A DNA stretch of 52,721 nt from Candidatus Oleimmundimicrobium sp. (GCF_030651595.1 NZ_JAUSCH010000085.1:1-52721); one strand, 5' to 3'. Shown: positions 28,812 through 37,140, numbered from the stretch's first letter. Translations and numbers: made by a program. The notes: a model not told the origin generated them from the letters alone.

Positions 28812-29096
28812 TTATTGAAGCCAAGAGACGATATTTTCTCCATTAACCGGATTGGTAAGTTCAACTGTTTTCGTTAAAACATCAACATAACTATAAGAAA
28901 CTAATCTGGTTCTCTCTTCTTCTTCAACTTTCACAATAAATAAATTTGGGTGAGTTTCTTTAAGAACTCCTTCTCGCTCAATTATTTTACATCGGCCCAC
29001 ATTAGCTCTAAGCTTCATTCTTCCGCCCAAATAGGACTCTAAATCCATTTTAATCTTTGAGACAATCTCTATTTTAGGCAATTCAACATCAATCAT
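28812..29096 (-). CDS. veg: Veg family protein
   Basis: A 94-residue protein of the Veg family (formerly DUF1021), with the conserved KIKMDLESYLGGRMKLRANVGR core and a short beta-rich C-terminal half (FIVKVEEEERTRLVSYSYVDVLTKTVEL). In Bacillus, Veg stimulates biofilm matrix expression; the biochemical role is not settled. Its place between rsmA and ispE is conserved. GAAGGAG lies ahead of the ATG. Confidence 0.93.
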   Translation of the reverse strand: MIDVELPKIEIVSKIKMDLESYLGGRMKLRANVGRCKIIEREGVLKETHPNLFIVKVEEEERTRLVSYSYVDVLTKTVELTNPVNGENIVSWLQ

Positions 29097-29152
29097 TAAC
29101 GAAAGTCTCCTTCAATAATTTAAACTAATGATAACCCAGATGGAAGATTAAA

Positions 29153-30013
29153 TCAAGTTTGGCTCTTCTTGAAATTTAGCTTCCCGAGAATATTGCTCAA
29201 CTTCGCAAAATCGGGGAGACTCAACGTTTCCCCCCTGCTCCTTGGGTCAATCCCTGCCTCCAATAAGGCCTTTGTTATCATGCATTTATCGACCGAAAAT
29301 GATGAAAGTGTATTGGCAATTATTTTTCTTCTCTGACTAAAGGCAGCGGAAATTAAATTAAACAAAACCTTCCGGTTATCCACATTTACACGAGGGGAAA
29401 GTGGCCTTTTGATACGTATAACTGCTGAGTCAACTTTGGGAAGCGGTAAAAAAACATTTTTTGATACCTCAAAGAGTAATTCAGGTTCAGCATAATAATT
29501 AATCTTTAATGTAAGCGCCCCGTAGTCTTTTGTCCCGGGCTTAGCCGTAATACGTTTCGCAACCTCTTTTTGAATCATAACCACAAGTTCTTTGACCTCA
29601 ATAAATTCTTCGAGAATCTTCATAATCAATGGAGAAGCAATATTATATGGTAAATTAGAAACCACTTTATTTGGTTTTAGAGGAAGATTTTTTGGGACAA
29701 TTTTTAACGCATCGGCTCTAATAAGATGAAAATTTTTTGCCGCTTTAAAATTTTCTTCAAGTATAGGAAAAAATTTTGAATCGTACTCCACAGCTAAAAC
29801 CATGTTCACTTTGCCAATAAGGGCTTCCGTTAAAGTACCTATCCCCGCCCCAATCTCAAGAATGACATCATCTGAAGCAAGATTCGACATATTTATTATC
29901 TTCTCTAAAATATTTTTATCGACCAAGAAGTGCTGACCAAGACTTTTTGTCAATCTTATATTATGCTTTTTTAATATTTCAATTGTTCTTGTTGGATTAA
30001 CAATTGGCTCCAT
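29153..30013 (-). CDS. rsmA: 16S rRNA dimethyladenosine transferase
   Basis: A 286-residue KsgA/RsmA. The S-adenosylmethionine-binding motif is ILEIGAGIGTLTEAL, preceded by SLGQHFLVDKNILEKI. The catalytic N-L-P-Y block is VVSNLPYNIASPLI, and LPLPKVDSAVIRI is conserved. It dimethylates two adjacent adenosines near the 3' end of 16S rRNA, a late step in small-subunit assembly. GGAGTGAG precedes the ATG. The rnmV gene that accompanies it in Bacillus is absent. Confidence 0.96.
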   Translation of the reverse strand: MEPIVNPTRTIEILKKHNIRLTKSLGQHFLVDKNILEKIINMSNLASDDVILEIGAGIGTLTEALIGKVNMVLAVEYDSKFFPILEENFKAAKNFHLIRADALKIVPKNLPLKPNKVVSNLPYNIASPLIMKILEEFIEVKELVVMIQKEVAKRITAKPGTKDYGALTLKINYYAEPELLFEVSKNVFLPLPKVDSAVIRIKRPLSPRVNVDNRKVLFNLISAAFSQRRKIIANTLSSFSVDKCMITKALLEAGIDPRSRGETLSLPDFAKLSNILGKLNFKKSQT

Positions 30014-30091
30014 CTCACTCCAAACCTTTCACTAAACTATCTTAAGTCTAACAGAGATTAAATCTATAATAGACATAAAAAATTAATAACA

Positions 30092-30122
30092 AATGCCCCG
30101 CAGGGTTACTGCGGGGCATTTC
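30092..30122 (-). terminator. Terminator after the G5/3D gene
   Basis: AAATGCCCCGCA and TGCGGGGCATTT form a perfect 12-base stem. On the reverse strand it is followed by a T-rich tract ahead of rsmA. Confidence 0.85.
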
Positions 30123-30179
30123 AAGGTCAATTGTTAGACCAGTAATTTAGAATTCCGATATTTAATCCGTTTTATAATA

Positions 30180-31223
30180 CTACTTACCTAAAATATGAAT
30201 CACAACGGTTCTTCGACCAAAATTTCTGGCCTCTTGCAATGTATTGAAACATAAATCAACACGGTTTCCTTTAATTGCACCACCCGTATCAGCAGCTATA
30301 GCATTCCCGTAACCTTCAACAAACAGCCGCGTTCCTAATGGTATCACGCGAGGATCAACCGCCACGATTCCATATTGGGCCTTCGCCCCGGTTGCCGTAC
30401 GAAATCCACAACCATAACCTGGAGTATAAGCAGTTGCAGTCATTCTCAAAATCTTTCCACCTATAGCTCCAATTGAGTTAGAACCCCTGCTAACATCATA
30501 GCCAGCTGAAGATGTTAATTTTTTTGTTCCAACCTTAATGACCCGGTCTACCGCCTCAGCAACCAATCTTTCTTCCTTCTTTCCCCTTTTTACCTCGAGG
30601 CCACCCTTATAAAAAACTTCGTAGACAACCTCCAAAATACCATTCTCCCCGGCAGTTACAACCTTTTTTACTCCTTTGGGAAGATTTCTATCATTTAAAG
30701 TAACTGTCTGATAAGGTATTGATTTTTCTGTGACCTCCAGTCTCCTTTTTGCATGAATAATCCTTACCCGCATACCATCTTTGAGCAGAACGTCCAACCC
30801 GGGAAGGACTGTATCAAGAGAACCAAATTCCACATTATTTATATCTAGAAATTCGCCAACACTGGAAGTAGTAGTTACTATGGATTTTTCTACACCATCA
30901 ACCTCTAATACTACCGATTTAGCATGATTAACAACAATGGTCATTTCTTCTTTTAGGTTAGAGGATGGGGTTGGGGTAATAGAGTCACATGATTTAAAAT
31001 CAATTTCATTTTCTTTTAGTAATCCTTCAACCGTCTTTGCGTAAGTCGAAACTTTTGCAGTGCGGCTATCTACAGAAAGAGTAACACTTGTCTTAGCTAA
31101 TGCGACACTAGTTAAGACAAAAATGGCAATTACTGCCACTATGCCAAGAAGAACTTTCTTGGCTCCAACTTTCTTTCAGAATTTCCCCTTTGTTAATAGA
31201 CAACTTAATATCTTTTCTTTCAA
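30180..31223 (-). CDS. Secreted G5 and 3D domain cell-wall protein (in-frame TGA in signal region)
   Basis: An exported protein of the YabE/RpfB-like kind. Two DUF348 domains (from about TSVTLSVDSRTAKVSTYAKTV) are followed by a G5 domain and a C-terminal 3D domain with MTATAYTPG, IPLGTRLFVEG, AADTGGAIKGNRVDLCF. The 3D domain belongs to the MltA-like lytic fold that attacks peptidoglycan glycan strands. A good promoter (31277-31305) and AAGGAG lead to TTG at 31221-31223, but codon 16 of this frame is TGA (31176-31178). Downstream of the TGA only a GTG at 31137-31139 offers a start, which cuts the basic part off the signal peptide. The TGA may be a Trp codon changed by mutation or sequencing, or the GTG may be used. 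Synteny with yabE is conserved. Confidence 0.8.
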
Positions 31224-31276
31224 AAAAAACCACTCCTTTTTATTTTAGCGTTTGCCCTTTGAGTAAAAACTGTGTA

Positions 31277-31305
31277 AATATAGCATAATTTACAAAAATT
31301 GACAA
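31277..31305 (-). promoter_or_regulatory. Promoter of the G5/3D gene
   Basis: On the reverse strand TTGTCA (31300-31305) and TATATT (31277-31282) are 17 bases apart. Transcription would begin near 31270, about 47 bases before the TTG with its AAGGAG site. Confidence 0.65.
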
Positions 31306-31364
31306 ATTTATTTCAAAATCCAAGAAGAAAATCCCATTTCAGACGTGATATTTTTATTAGAAGA

Positions 31365-32132
31365 TTAAACCTTTATTCCAAAAAATTTAAGAGCATTCTC
31401 GGTAGTTGCTTTCTCAATCTCAGCAAAAGAAATCCCTCTTATATCAGCAATCTTTTGAGCAATGAGTGGAATAAAAACAGGCCTATTTATTTTCCCTCTA
31501 TGGGGATGAGGAGCAAGATAAGGACCATCCGTTTCCAAGAGAAGCCTTTCCAAAGGAACGTTTTTTACAACTTCTACTACTTTCTTCGCATTTTTAAAAG
31601 TAACAGGACCACCAATTGAAATATAGTAACCCATTTTCAAAACTTCATTTAAAAAATTGACGTCCCCGGAAAAACAATGGATAAGAACCTTTCCAGAAGG
31701 GAAGTTTACTTCCTTGAGCATCTTAATAACATCTTCGTGGGCATCACGGTCATGTACAACCACCGGCAAATCTAAACTTTTAGCTAAATTTAACTGAGCT
31801 AAAAATGCCTTTTTCTGTAAATCTTTAGGAGATAAATTCCGATAATAATCCAGACCTATCTCCCCAACTGCTACAATCTTTGGATTATTTACAAGGGCTT
31901 TTAATTCTTCAAGCGTTTTTTCATTAACAAATTTTGCCTCATGAGGATGGATACCGGTAACCGCGTAAACATTTGAGTATTTCTCGGCAAACTTAACAGC
32001 TAAACGTGAAGACAAAATATCTATGCCAACATCAATTAAGATTTTTACGCCTTTCTGTAAAGCTTCATCAACTAACTCGTCTATATTGGTATTTTGATAT
32101 AAATCGAGGTGAATGTGTGTATCTATAAGCAA
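31365..32132 (-). CDS. tatD: TatD family deoxyribonuclease
   Basis: A 255-residue TIM-barrel metal-dependent hydrolase. Metal ligands appear in IDTHIHLD near the N-terminus, in GEIGLDYYR, PVVVHDRDAHEDV, IHCFSGD and LLLETDGPYLAPHPHRGKINRP. TatD proteins have 3'-5' exonuclease activity on DNA and RNA. The start is TTG, giving MLIDTHIH. It follows metG by 14 bases, the same order as in Bacillus (metS-yabD-yabE). Confidence 0.95.
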   Translation of the reverse strand: MLIDTHIHLDLYQNTNIDELVDEALQKGVKILIDVGIDILSSRLAVKFAEKYSNVYAVTGIHPHEAKFVNEKTLEELKALVNNPKIVAVGEIGLDYYRNLSPKDLQKKAFLAQLNLAKSLDLPVVVHDRDAHEDVIKMLKEVNFPSGKVLIHCFSGDVNFLNEVLKMGYYISIGGPVTFKNAKKVVEVVKNVPLERLLLETDGPYLAPHPHRGKINRPVFIPLIAQKIADIRGISFAEIEKATTENALKFFGIKV

Positions 32133-32146
32133 TTTAATAACTCGCC

Positions 32147-33700
32147 TTAACCCTTCTTGTTTAATTCAATCCGCGGAAAAAGTGGCGTCTCTTTCTTAAT
32201 CTTGGTGCCCGGCTTAAGACCACCCCACACTACATCCCGGGGAATATTTTGAGAATTAAGACTCTCGGTTACCCCTAATTGCCCCCATATTTTTTGAGAC
32301 GTCTCCGGCATAAAAGGATAAACCAAAATGGTAACGATACGGACACTCTCTAAAATATTGTACATAACCGTATTTAAGCGCTCATTGTCGCCTTCTTTAA
32401 AAAGTGTCCAAGGGGCTGATTCGTCAATATATTTATTGGCCCTTTTTATAATCTTCCATATTTCGGCTAAAACCTCTCGAAATTTAAGCTCACCAAAAAG
32501 CTCCTCTAAAACACCCACCACATCCTCGGCAACTTTTTTTAACTCCTCATCAACTAAAATCTCCCCTTTTGGCGTAGGAGTTACTCCACCACAATATTTA
32601 TCTATCATCGGAATGGTCCGGTGAATCAAATTCCCAAAATCGTTTGCGAGATCCGAGTTGTAGGCTTCTTCTAATCTTTTAATTGAAAAATTTCCATCTG
32701 TGCCAAAGGGAAACTCCGAAAGTATAAAGTATCTTATTACATCTGCCCCATACTTCTCCGAAAGAGCAACGGGATCAATAACATTCTTTAAAGACTTGCT
32801 CATTTTCTGGCCGTTTACGGTGAAATAACCATGAATAAAATACATTTGAGGAAGTTCTATCTCAAGAGCCATTAAAATAGAGACCCAGATTGTTGCATGA
32901 ACCCTTGAAATATCTTTAGCCATTAATTGAACAGTTGGCGGCCAAAACTTCATAAAATTATCTTTATCTTGTGGCCAACCAAGACCCGTTAGATAGTTTA
33001 AAAAAGCATCAACCCAAACATAAGTAGTATGCGAAGGGTCAAAGGGAAGTGGAATCCCCCAATAAACTTGAGTTTTATCTCGTGATATAGATATATCTTG
33101 AAGGCCTTCGTTTTCTATAAATGAGAGTACCTCATTTTTGCGTTCCAAAGGCAATATTTTAAACTTGTCGCTTTTTATTTGTTTATACAGCTCATCTTGA
33201 AAAGCAGATAGTTTAAAAAGATAGCATTCCTCAGAACGTTCTTCCGGCTCTATTTTGTGGTCCGGGCATTTCCCATCCACCAGGTCACTTTTCATTTTAA
33301 ACTGTTCACAGCCCACACAGTAAAGTGCCTCGTATTTGCCTTTATAAATATATCCCTTATCATATAGCGTTTGTAAAACTTGCTTTACTGCTTCCTCGTG
33401 ATGAGAATCAGTCGTGCGAATAAAATTATCGTATTCAATATTCAAACATCGCCAAGCATCTTTAAATTTCTCCGCCACTCCATCGCAAAGTTCTTTTGGA
33501 GACATACCAACTTTCCCGGCACTCTGTTGAATTTTAACACCGTGCTCATCGGTTCCCGTGAGAAAGAAAACGTCCCGGCCGCAAAGTTTGTGGTAACGAG
33601 CCAATACATCCGCGGCTATAGTCGTATAAGAATGCCCAATGTGAGGTACATCGTTTACATAATATATGGGAGTGGTTACAAAAAAGCTTTTTTCCGACAA
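32147..33700 (-). CDS. metG: Methionyl-tRNA synthetase
   Basis: A 517-residue class I synthetase that charges tRNA-Met. The HIGH motif is HIGHSYT within TTPIYYVNDVPHIGHSYTT, the KMSKS motif is GQKMSKSLKN, and a knuckle with CVGC and later C-P-D-H residues lies in the connecting domain. The C-terminal dimerisation/tRNA-binding domain present in many MetG proteins is missing, a common natural variant. The start is TTG after GAGGTGA. No T-box leader is visible. An inverted repeat TTTGAT...ATCAAA lies at 33732-33751 between this gene and abrB. Confidence 0.96.
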   Translation of the reverse strand: MSEKSFFVTTPIYYVNDVPHIGHSYTTIAADVLARYHKLCGRDVFFLTGTDEHGVKIQQSAGKVGMSPKELCDGVAEKFKDAWRCLNIEYDNFIRTTDSHHEEAVKQVLQTLYDKGYIYKGKYEALYCVGCEQFKMKSDLVDGKCPDHKIEPEERSEECYLFKLSAFQDELYKQIKSDKFKILPLERKNEVLSFIENEGLQDISISRDKTQVYWGIPLPFDPSHTTYVWVDAFLNYLTGLGWPQDKDNFMKFWPPTVQLMAKDISRVHATIWVSILMALEIELPQMYFIHGYFTVNGQKMSKSLKNVIDPVALSEKYGADVIRYFILSEFPFGTDGNFSIKRLEEAYNSDLANDFGNLIHRTIPMIDKYCGGVTPTPKGEILVDEELKKVAEDVVGVLEELFGELKFREVLAEIWKIIKRANKYIDESAPWTLFKEGDNERLNTVMYNILESVRIVTILVYPFMPETSQKIWGQLGVTESLNSQNIPRDVVWGGLKPGTKIKKETPLFPRIELNKKG

Positions 33701-33803
33701 AAAATCACCTCAAAGAAAAATCTGCCTTATTTTTGATATCTTTACATCAAAACATCGCAATTGGGCTCTTTTTGATTCCGATACACTTACGCCTACATCT
33801 ACC

Positions 33804-33832
33804 TTGACTAATGTTCTTCACAACCATATAAT
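33804..33832 (+). promoter_or_regulatory. Promoter of the abrB-like gene
   Basis: TTGACT (33804-33809) and TATAAT (33827-33832) are separated by 17 bases, close to the consensus. The gene starts about 30 bases after the expected transcription start. Confidence 0.75.
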
Positions 33833-33869
33833 TGAAATTGTCCATTGTCAAGAAATAAAGGAGAATGAA

Positions 33870-34112
33870 TTGAAAGACACAGGAATAGTTAGAAATGTTG
33901 ATGAACTTGGAAGAATTGTTATTCCCATGGAAATTCGGCGAAGCTTTAACATTGGGATTAAAGACCCTCTCGAAATCTTCGTGGAGGGAGATAAGATAAT
34001 TTTAACTAAACATAAAAACCTATGCGCCTTTTGTGGATGTGAAGACAACATCATAAGTTTTAAAGGCAAGTTTATTTGCAATAATTGCAAAAAAGATATC
34101 AACGCAACTTAA
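33870..34112 (+). CDS. abrB: AbrB/SpoVT family transition-state regulator with Cys-rich tail
   Basis: An 80-residue DNA-binding protein. The N-terminal swapped-hairpin domain (about 1-50) has GIVRNVDELGRIVIPMEIRR and IKDPLEIFVEGDKIIL. The tail has two cysteine pairs (CAFCGC and CNNC), which could hold zinc. The TTG at 33870 is chosen because AAAGGAG lies seven bases upstream and it matches the conserved start; the open frame further upstream overlaps metG on the other strand. Lying between rsmI and metG on the opposite strand is exactly the arrangement of abrB in Bacillus subtilis. It overlaps the end of rsmI by 14 bases. Confidence 0.9.
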   Translation: MKDTGIVRNVDELGRIVIPMEIRRSFNIGIKDPLEIFVEGDKIILTKHKNLCAFCGCEDNIISFKGKFICNNCKKDINAT

Positions 34113-34962
34113 GTTTCCCACATTTGGCCGAAATATCTTTTACCGCCTCATAAACTATCCGCTTAGGCAATTCAAGCTCTTTTGAAACCATTTGAATTGC
34201 TTCTTTTTTGGTAAACCCTTGATTTATTAAGTTTACAACTTTGCTTTGAATTTCTTTCTCGCCAGGCCTTGGCCCTTTCTTGGCTTTTTTAGCCCCCTCA
34301 ATTACAACAACCATCTCTCCTAAAGGTTTCTTTTCTTTAATTTTTTCTAAAACTTCACTAATAGTCCCTCTTATAACTTCCTCAAATTTTTTAGTAAGTT
34401 CCCTCACTAATGCCATTTTTCTATTTCCAAAAATCTCAAGAGAATCTTCAAGAAAAGCTTTTATTCTGTGAGGTGATTCATAAAATATTAAAGTTTTTGT
34501 GTTCAAAGCCAATTCAGTTAAAATCTTGCAACGCTCTCCTTTTTTTCGAGGAAGAAAACCTTGAAAAATAAAACTGTCCGTAGGAAGACCGGATATAACT
34601 AAGGCAGAAATCGCAGCTGAGGGACCAGGCAAAACTTCGACATCTATTCCATTTTCAATACACGCTTTTATTAAACAATAACCCGGATCCGACAATCCGG
34701 GTGTGCCCGCATCAGATACAAGCGCTACGTGAGAACCTTTGGTTAGTTTATGCAAAAGCTCTTTAGCTTTAGCTGCTTCATTATGTTCATGATAGCTTGT
34801 AAGTTTAGTCCGAATATCATAATGAGAAAGAAGTTTCCTCGTGTGGCGAGTGTCCTCAGCAGCAATAAGGTCAACCTCTTTTAATGTTTCTAAAACACGC
34901 AGTGTAATATCCTTAAGATTGCCTATGGGGGTGGCACAAATTAAAAGTTTTCCTTTTTTCAT
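34099..34962 (-). CDS. rsmI: 16S rRNA 2'-O-ribose methyltransferase RsmI
   Basis: A 287-residue tetrapyrrole-methylase-fold enzyme that methylates C1402 of 16S rRNA. The opening LLICATPIGNLKDITLRVLETL and AAEDTRHTRKLLSHY are diagnostic, with LVSDAGTPGLSDPGY and the FQGFLPRKKGER loop. A C-terminal helical extension (about 230-287) follows the LGEMVVVIEGAKK block. The downstream neighbours are abrB on the other strand and metG. Confidence 0.96.
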   Translation of the reverse strand: MKKGKLLICATPIGNLKDITLRVLETLKEVDLIAAEDTRHTRKLLSHYDIRTKLTSYHEHNEAAKAKELLHKLTKGSHVALVSDAGTPGLSDPGYCLIKACIENGIDVEVLPGPSAAISALVISGLPTDSFIFQGFLPRKKGERCKILTELALNTKTLIFYESPHRIKAFLEDSLEIFGNRKMALVRELTKKFEEVIRGTISEVLEKIKEKKPLGEMVVVIEGAKKAKKGPRPGEKEIQSKVVNLINQGFTKKEAIQMVSKELELPKRIVYEAVKDISAKCGKLKLR

Positions 34963-35087
34963 GAATTAATAATAACTTTTTTAAGATAAATTTAAAATCA
35001 TAAAAAAAATCGATATATAATCACTCCAAAACAAAAAGGGTGATTTCAAGATAATTCTTAACTAAAGACAAAATTATTTCTCGTAAA

Positions 35088-35999
35088 TTAACTTGCAGAT
35101 ATTACAGACGTTGTCTTATTTTTAAGCTCTTTAAAAAAAAGGGTCCAAACGGTAAAAACAAATGTTTTATAAAGGCCTCCGGCAAGTATTAATACCGTAG
35201 TGACAGGAAGCAAAATAACAATGGATAGTGGGGCATTAGCAGAAAAAGTAAATTTAATCGGTAGTATGAAGATGAAGCCAAAAATAACTATAACTATCGC
35301 GAACCCGATGTTAATCGCATACATCAAAAGCCACATTAAAAGGGAACTTTTTAAATTTAACTTAAATAAACGATAACCTTCGCTTATGGACTCAAAAAGT
35401 TTCTTGTTTTCTATAACACAGAATCTTTCTGCAAAAGAATAAGTAAGAGTAAGCGGTATCGCCACAACTATGATTAAGATTACAAAAATCAAAATCGATG
35501 GAAAAAGAAGAATAAAGCCGAAGGTTTCTTTTTGTTTAACGAAAGCTAAAATCACCGGCAAGGACAAGACCCCAAAAAGTAAGAGCAGCCCAATTGTAAA
35601 GGAAACCCAAATGAAGAATGAGATGCCAAAAAGCCTAAGCCAGTTAGACCAACCATGGTTAAATCCCCGCCCTATCTGAGTTTCACCGCTATTCTCAATA
35701 TCATCTACCATACTGATTAAAGCCCCGCGACACAGATATTGCAAGATGATACTCACCATCATAAAAATTAAAAAACTTGAAAAAAGCACCATGACAACCT
35801 GGGGAGTAAAAAACTTAAAAACCCTCTCCATTTGTTGAGCAAATTCTCCGGCATTATAATAATCAAAATCACTGCCTCTGAAAATATATTGTAAATTGGG
35901 CCCCCCGCTTAAAATGCCGAGAAGAATCCCGAAAAACCACATGGACTTATGCTTCCACATCATCTTCGCAGATTTTACTAATATACCAACGTAGTCCAT
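35088..35999 (-). CDS. Polytopic membrane protein of unknown function
   Basis: A 303-residue integral membrane protein with about six helices (near residues 20-35, 68-88, 120-145, 155-185, 220-250 and 255-285). It resembles the loosely defined group of DUF7544/GDPD membrane-domain-like proteins, with the MMWKHKSMWFFGILLG opening and the EGYRLFKLNLKSSLLMWLL amphipathic block. No catalytic residues are seen. It is a single gene after a long non-coding region. The ATG follows GGAGGA with a short gap. The function is unknown. Confidence 0.7.
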   Translation of the reverse strand: MDYVGILVKSAKMMWKHKSMWFFGILLGILSGGPNLQYIFRGSDFDYYNAGEFAQQMERVFKFFTPQVVMVLFSSFLIFMMVSIILQYLCRGALISMVDDIENSGETQIGRGFNHGWSNWLRLFGISFFIWVSFTIGLLLLFGVLSLPVILAFVKQKETFGFILLFPSILIFVILIIVVAIPLTLTYSFAERFCVIENKKLFESISEGYRLFKLNLKSSLLMWLLMYAINIGFAIVIVIFGFIFILPIKFTFSANAPLSIVILLPVTTVLILAGGLYKTFVFTVWTLFFKELKNKTTSVISAS

Positions 36000-36377
36000 T
36001 CCTCCTCCAAGTAAGCGCCGTGTAAATCTGAAATAATAAAGATTATGAGTTTATTATCGGCTTAATTTCTTTTTCTCATTCACTTTCGACGCTAATTATT
36101 ACACTTTCATCTTAAATACTAATTTCTGTTACTCAACAATTTCTCCTGCTAAAAAAGTAAACTACTAACAACATCATAGGCGTAAGCAGACAGACCCTCC
36201 GGAAGCGGGTAAACATATGAGCACGTTTTTCATACACCATATCATTTAAATACAGCCGCCAGTCTCCAGTCTCCAGGAAAAGCAAAAGAGTTTTCTAACA
36301 AGCTACTATCTGCCAACCTTCAACCATAAGCCATCTGCTATTCGCTAGTTGCCATATCATTTTTAGGCAGAGAAATA

Positions 36378-36475
36378 GGTTGTTCAGGGAATAAGCCGAA
36401 GCTGTCTGACCCCGGAGTGAAACGAAGGGAAGTTCTGCCGTGCCTACCGGCAGGCAGGCAGGCGACTGAACAACC
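36378..36475. repeat. 98-base MITE-like element with 10-base terminal inverted repeats
   Basis: GGTTGTTCAG (36378-36387) and CTGAACAACC (36466-36475) are perfect inverted ends. The interior holds CCGGAGTGAAACGAAGGGAA and a GC-rich palindrome (TGCCTACCGGCAGGCA region). No coding sequence and no clear target duplication were seen. Confidence 0.5.
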
Positions 36476-36518
36476 GTTATTTTGGAGCCGTTAAAAATGA
36501 TCGGCCGTCCTTCTTTTG

Positions 36519-36550
36519 CTTCATTTTCTTGGACGAGCAAGAAAATGAAG
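36519..36550. repeat. Perfect 13-base inverted repeat
   Basis: CTTCATTTTCTTG (36519-36531) and CAAGAAAATGAAG (36538-36550) flank GACGAG. It lacks a T run, so it is unlikely to be a terminator and is probably another dispersed hairpin element. Confidence 0.7.
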
Positions 36551-36582
36551 GAGAACAACCCACAAAAAAATACAATTAAACC

Positions 36583-36611
36583 GAGATTGCCACGCTCCGC
36601 TTGCAATGACG
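36583..36611. repeat. GAGATTGC...GCAATGAC repeat, copy 2
   Basis: GAGATTGCCACGCTCCGCTT then GCAATGACG. It belongs to the same family as 1162-1196 and lies next to copy 3. Confidence 0.65.
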
Positions 36612-36619
36612 GTGAGTAT

Positions 36620-36659
36620 GAGATTGCCGCGTCGCACCTCTCAGTAGGCAGGCAATGAC
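36620..36659. repeat. GAGATTGC...GCAATGAC repeat, copy 3
   Basis: GAGATTGCCGCGTCGCACCT, then a diverged middle containing AGTAGGCAGG, then GCAATGAC. It is in tandem with copy 2. Confidence 0.6.
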
Positions 36660-36780
36660 CAACTATACCAAAAGTCATTAGTTTTTAAAACCCCGTGGGC
36701 AGGGTGGACAGCAACCCTCCAGAGGCGGGCAGGCATATGAGCACGCCGTATAGCGAAGGAAGTTTGAACATCTGCGGCAC

Positions 36781-36821
36781 CGTGCCTACCGCCGTGCCTA
36801 CCGGCAGGCAGGGCAGGCAGG
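36781..36821. repeat. GC-rich GCCTACCGGCAGGC repeat cluster
   Basis: GTGCCTACCGCCGTGCCTAC is followed by CGGCAGGCAGGGCAGGCAGG. Related palindromic tracts occur at 19829-19847, 36436-36463, 36714-36734, 42320-42340, 50290-50308, 50346-50366 and 50401-50422, all between genes. Confidence 0.6.
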
Positions 36822-36917
36822 AATTGCGTGCTCAAAGAGCAAATAGCAATTTCGCAATGAGAGAATCGACTGAGCAGGCGCGCGCCGCCCACATTAGAGG
36901 CAGGCACAGCACTAAAG

Positions 36918-36941
36918 AAAAAGGCCCTTTTCGGGCCTTTT
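36918..36941 (-). terminator. Terminator of the ferredoxin gene
   Basis: AAAAGGCCC and GGGCCTTTT pair around TTTTC; on the reverse strand a T run follows. It lies about 30 bases after the ferredoxin stop. Confidence 0.85.
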
Positions 36942-36969
36942 CGTTAATTTGTTTTTCACTATCTAAAAA

Positions 36970-37140
36970 CTACTTTTCTACTATCGCCTCATTTGGACAC
37001 ACTTCAACGCAAGTACCGCATTCAGTGCATTTATCTTCATCAATTTCGTATCTGTCCTCTCCTTCAGTAATAGCACCGGAAGGACATTCGTCCGCACAGG
37101 TACCACAGTTTAAACAATCATCTGTAATCTCATAAGCCAC
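36970..37140 (-). CDS. 2[4Fe-4S] ferredoxin, clostridial type
   Basis: A 56-residue soluble electron carrier. Two CxxCxxCxxxCP motifs, C-L-N-C-G-T-C-A-D-E-C-P and C-T-E-C-G-T-C-V-E-V-C-P, hold two [4Fe-4S] clusters, and the N-terminal MAYEITDDC is typical. I chose the GTG start because GGAGGTG lies six bases upstream; an ATG 15 bases earlier overlaps that site. It has its own terminator. Likely partners are low-potential oxidoreductases. A direct link with the hydrogenase further along cannot be shown. Confidence 0.95.
   Translation of the reverse strand: MAYEITDDCLNCGTCADECPSGAITEGEDRYEIDEDKCTECGTCVEVCPNEAIVEK

Larger units (their letters stand above)
36000..36917. repeat. Repeat-rich non-coding island
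   Basis: This stretch has no convincing gene; open frames in it are made of repeat sequence. Features inside are a degenerate direct pair ending CATATGAGCACG (near 36189-36224 and 36710-36747), a 98-base element with inverted ends (36378-36475), a 13-base hairpin (36519-36550), two GAGATTGC...GCAATGAC elements, and several GCCTGCC/GGCAGGC tracts. GC content rises well above the flanks in places. Confidence 0.7.

Noticed and set aside
31176-31178. Reassignment of TGA to Trp (with ATA as Met) in this organism
   Set aside because: Many genes end in TGA at natural positions (tldD, V-ATPase subunit E, DUF501, ppx, rsmI, the HybA-like gene), several overlapping the next start. A recoded TGA would fuse or extend them.
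33701-33869. A T-box leader upstream of metG
   Set aside because: The region is too short and shows neither the T-box sequence nor a specifier stem; it holds the abrB promoter.
36000-36917. A CRISPR array in the repeat island
   Set aside because: The repeats are few, diverged, unevenly spaced and self-complementary, and no cas gene is near.
36295-37135. Open reading frames at 36295-36678, 36641-36907 and 36695-37135
   Set aside because: They are built from repeat sequence or lie opposite the ferredoxin gene, lack ribosome-binding sites and have no family resemblance.
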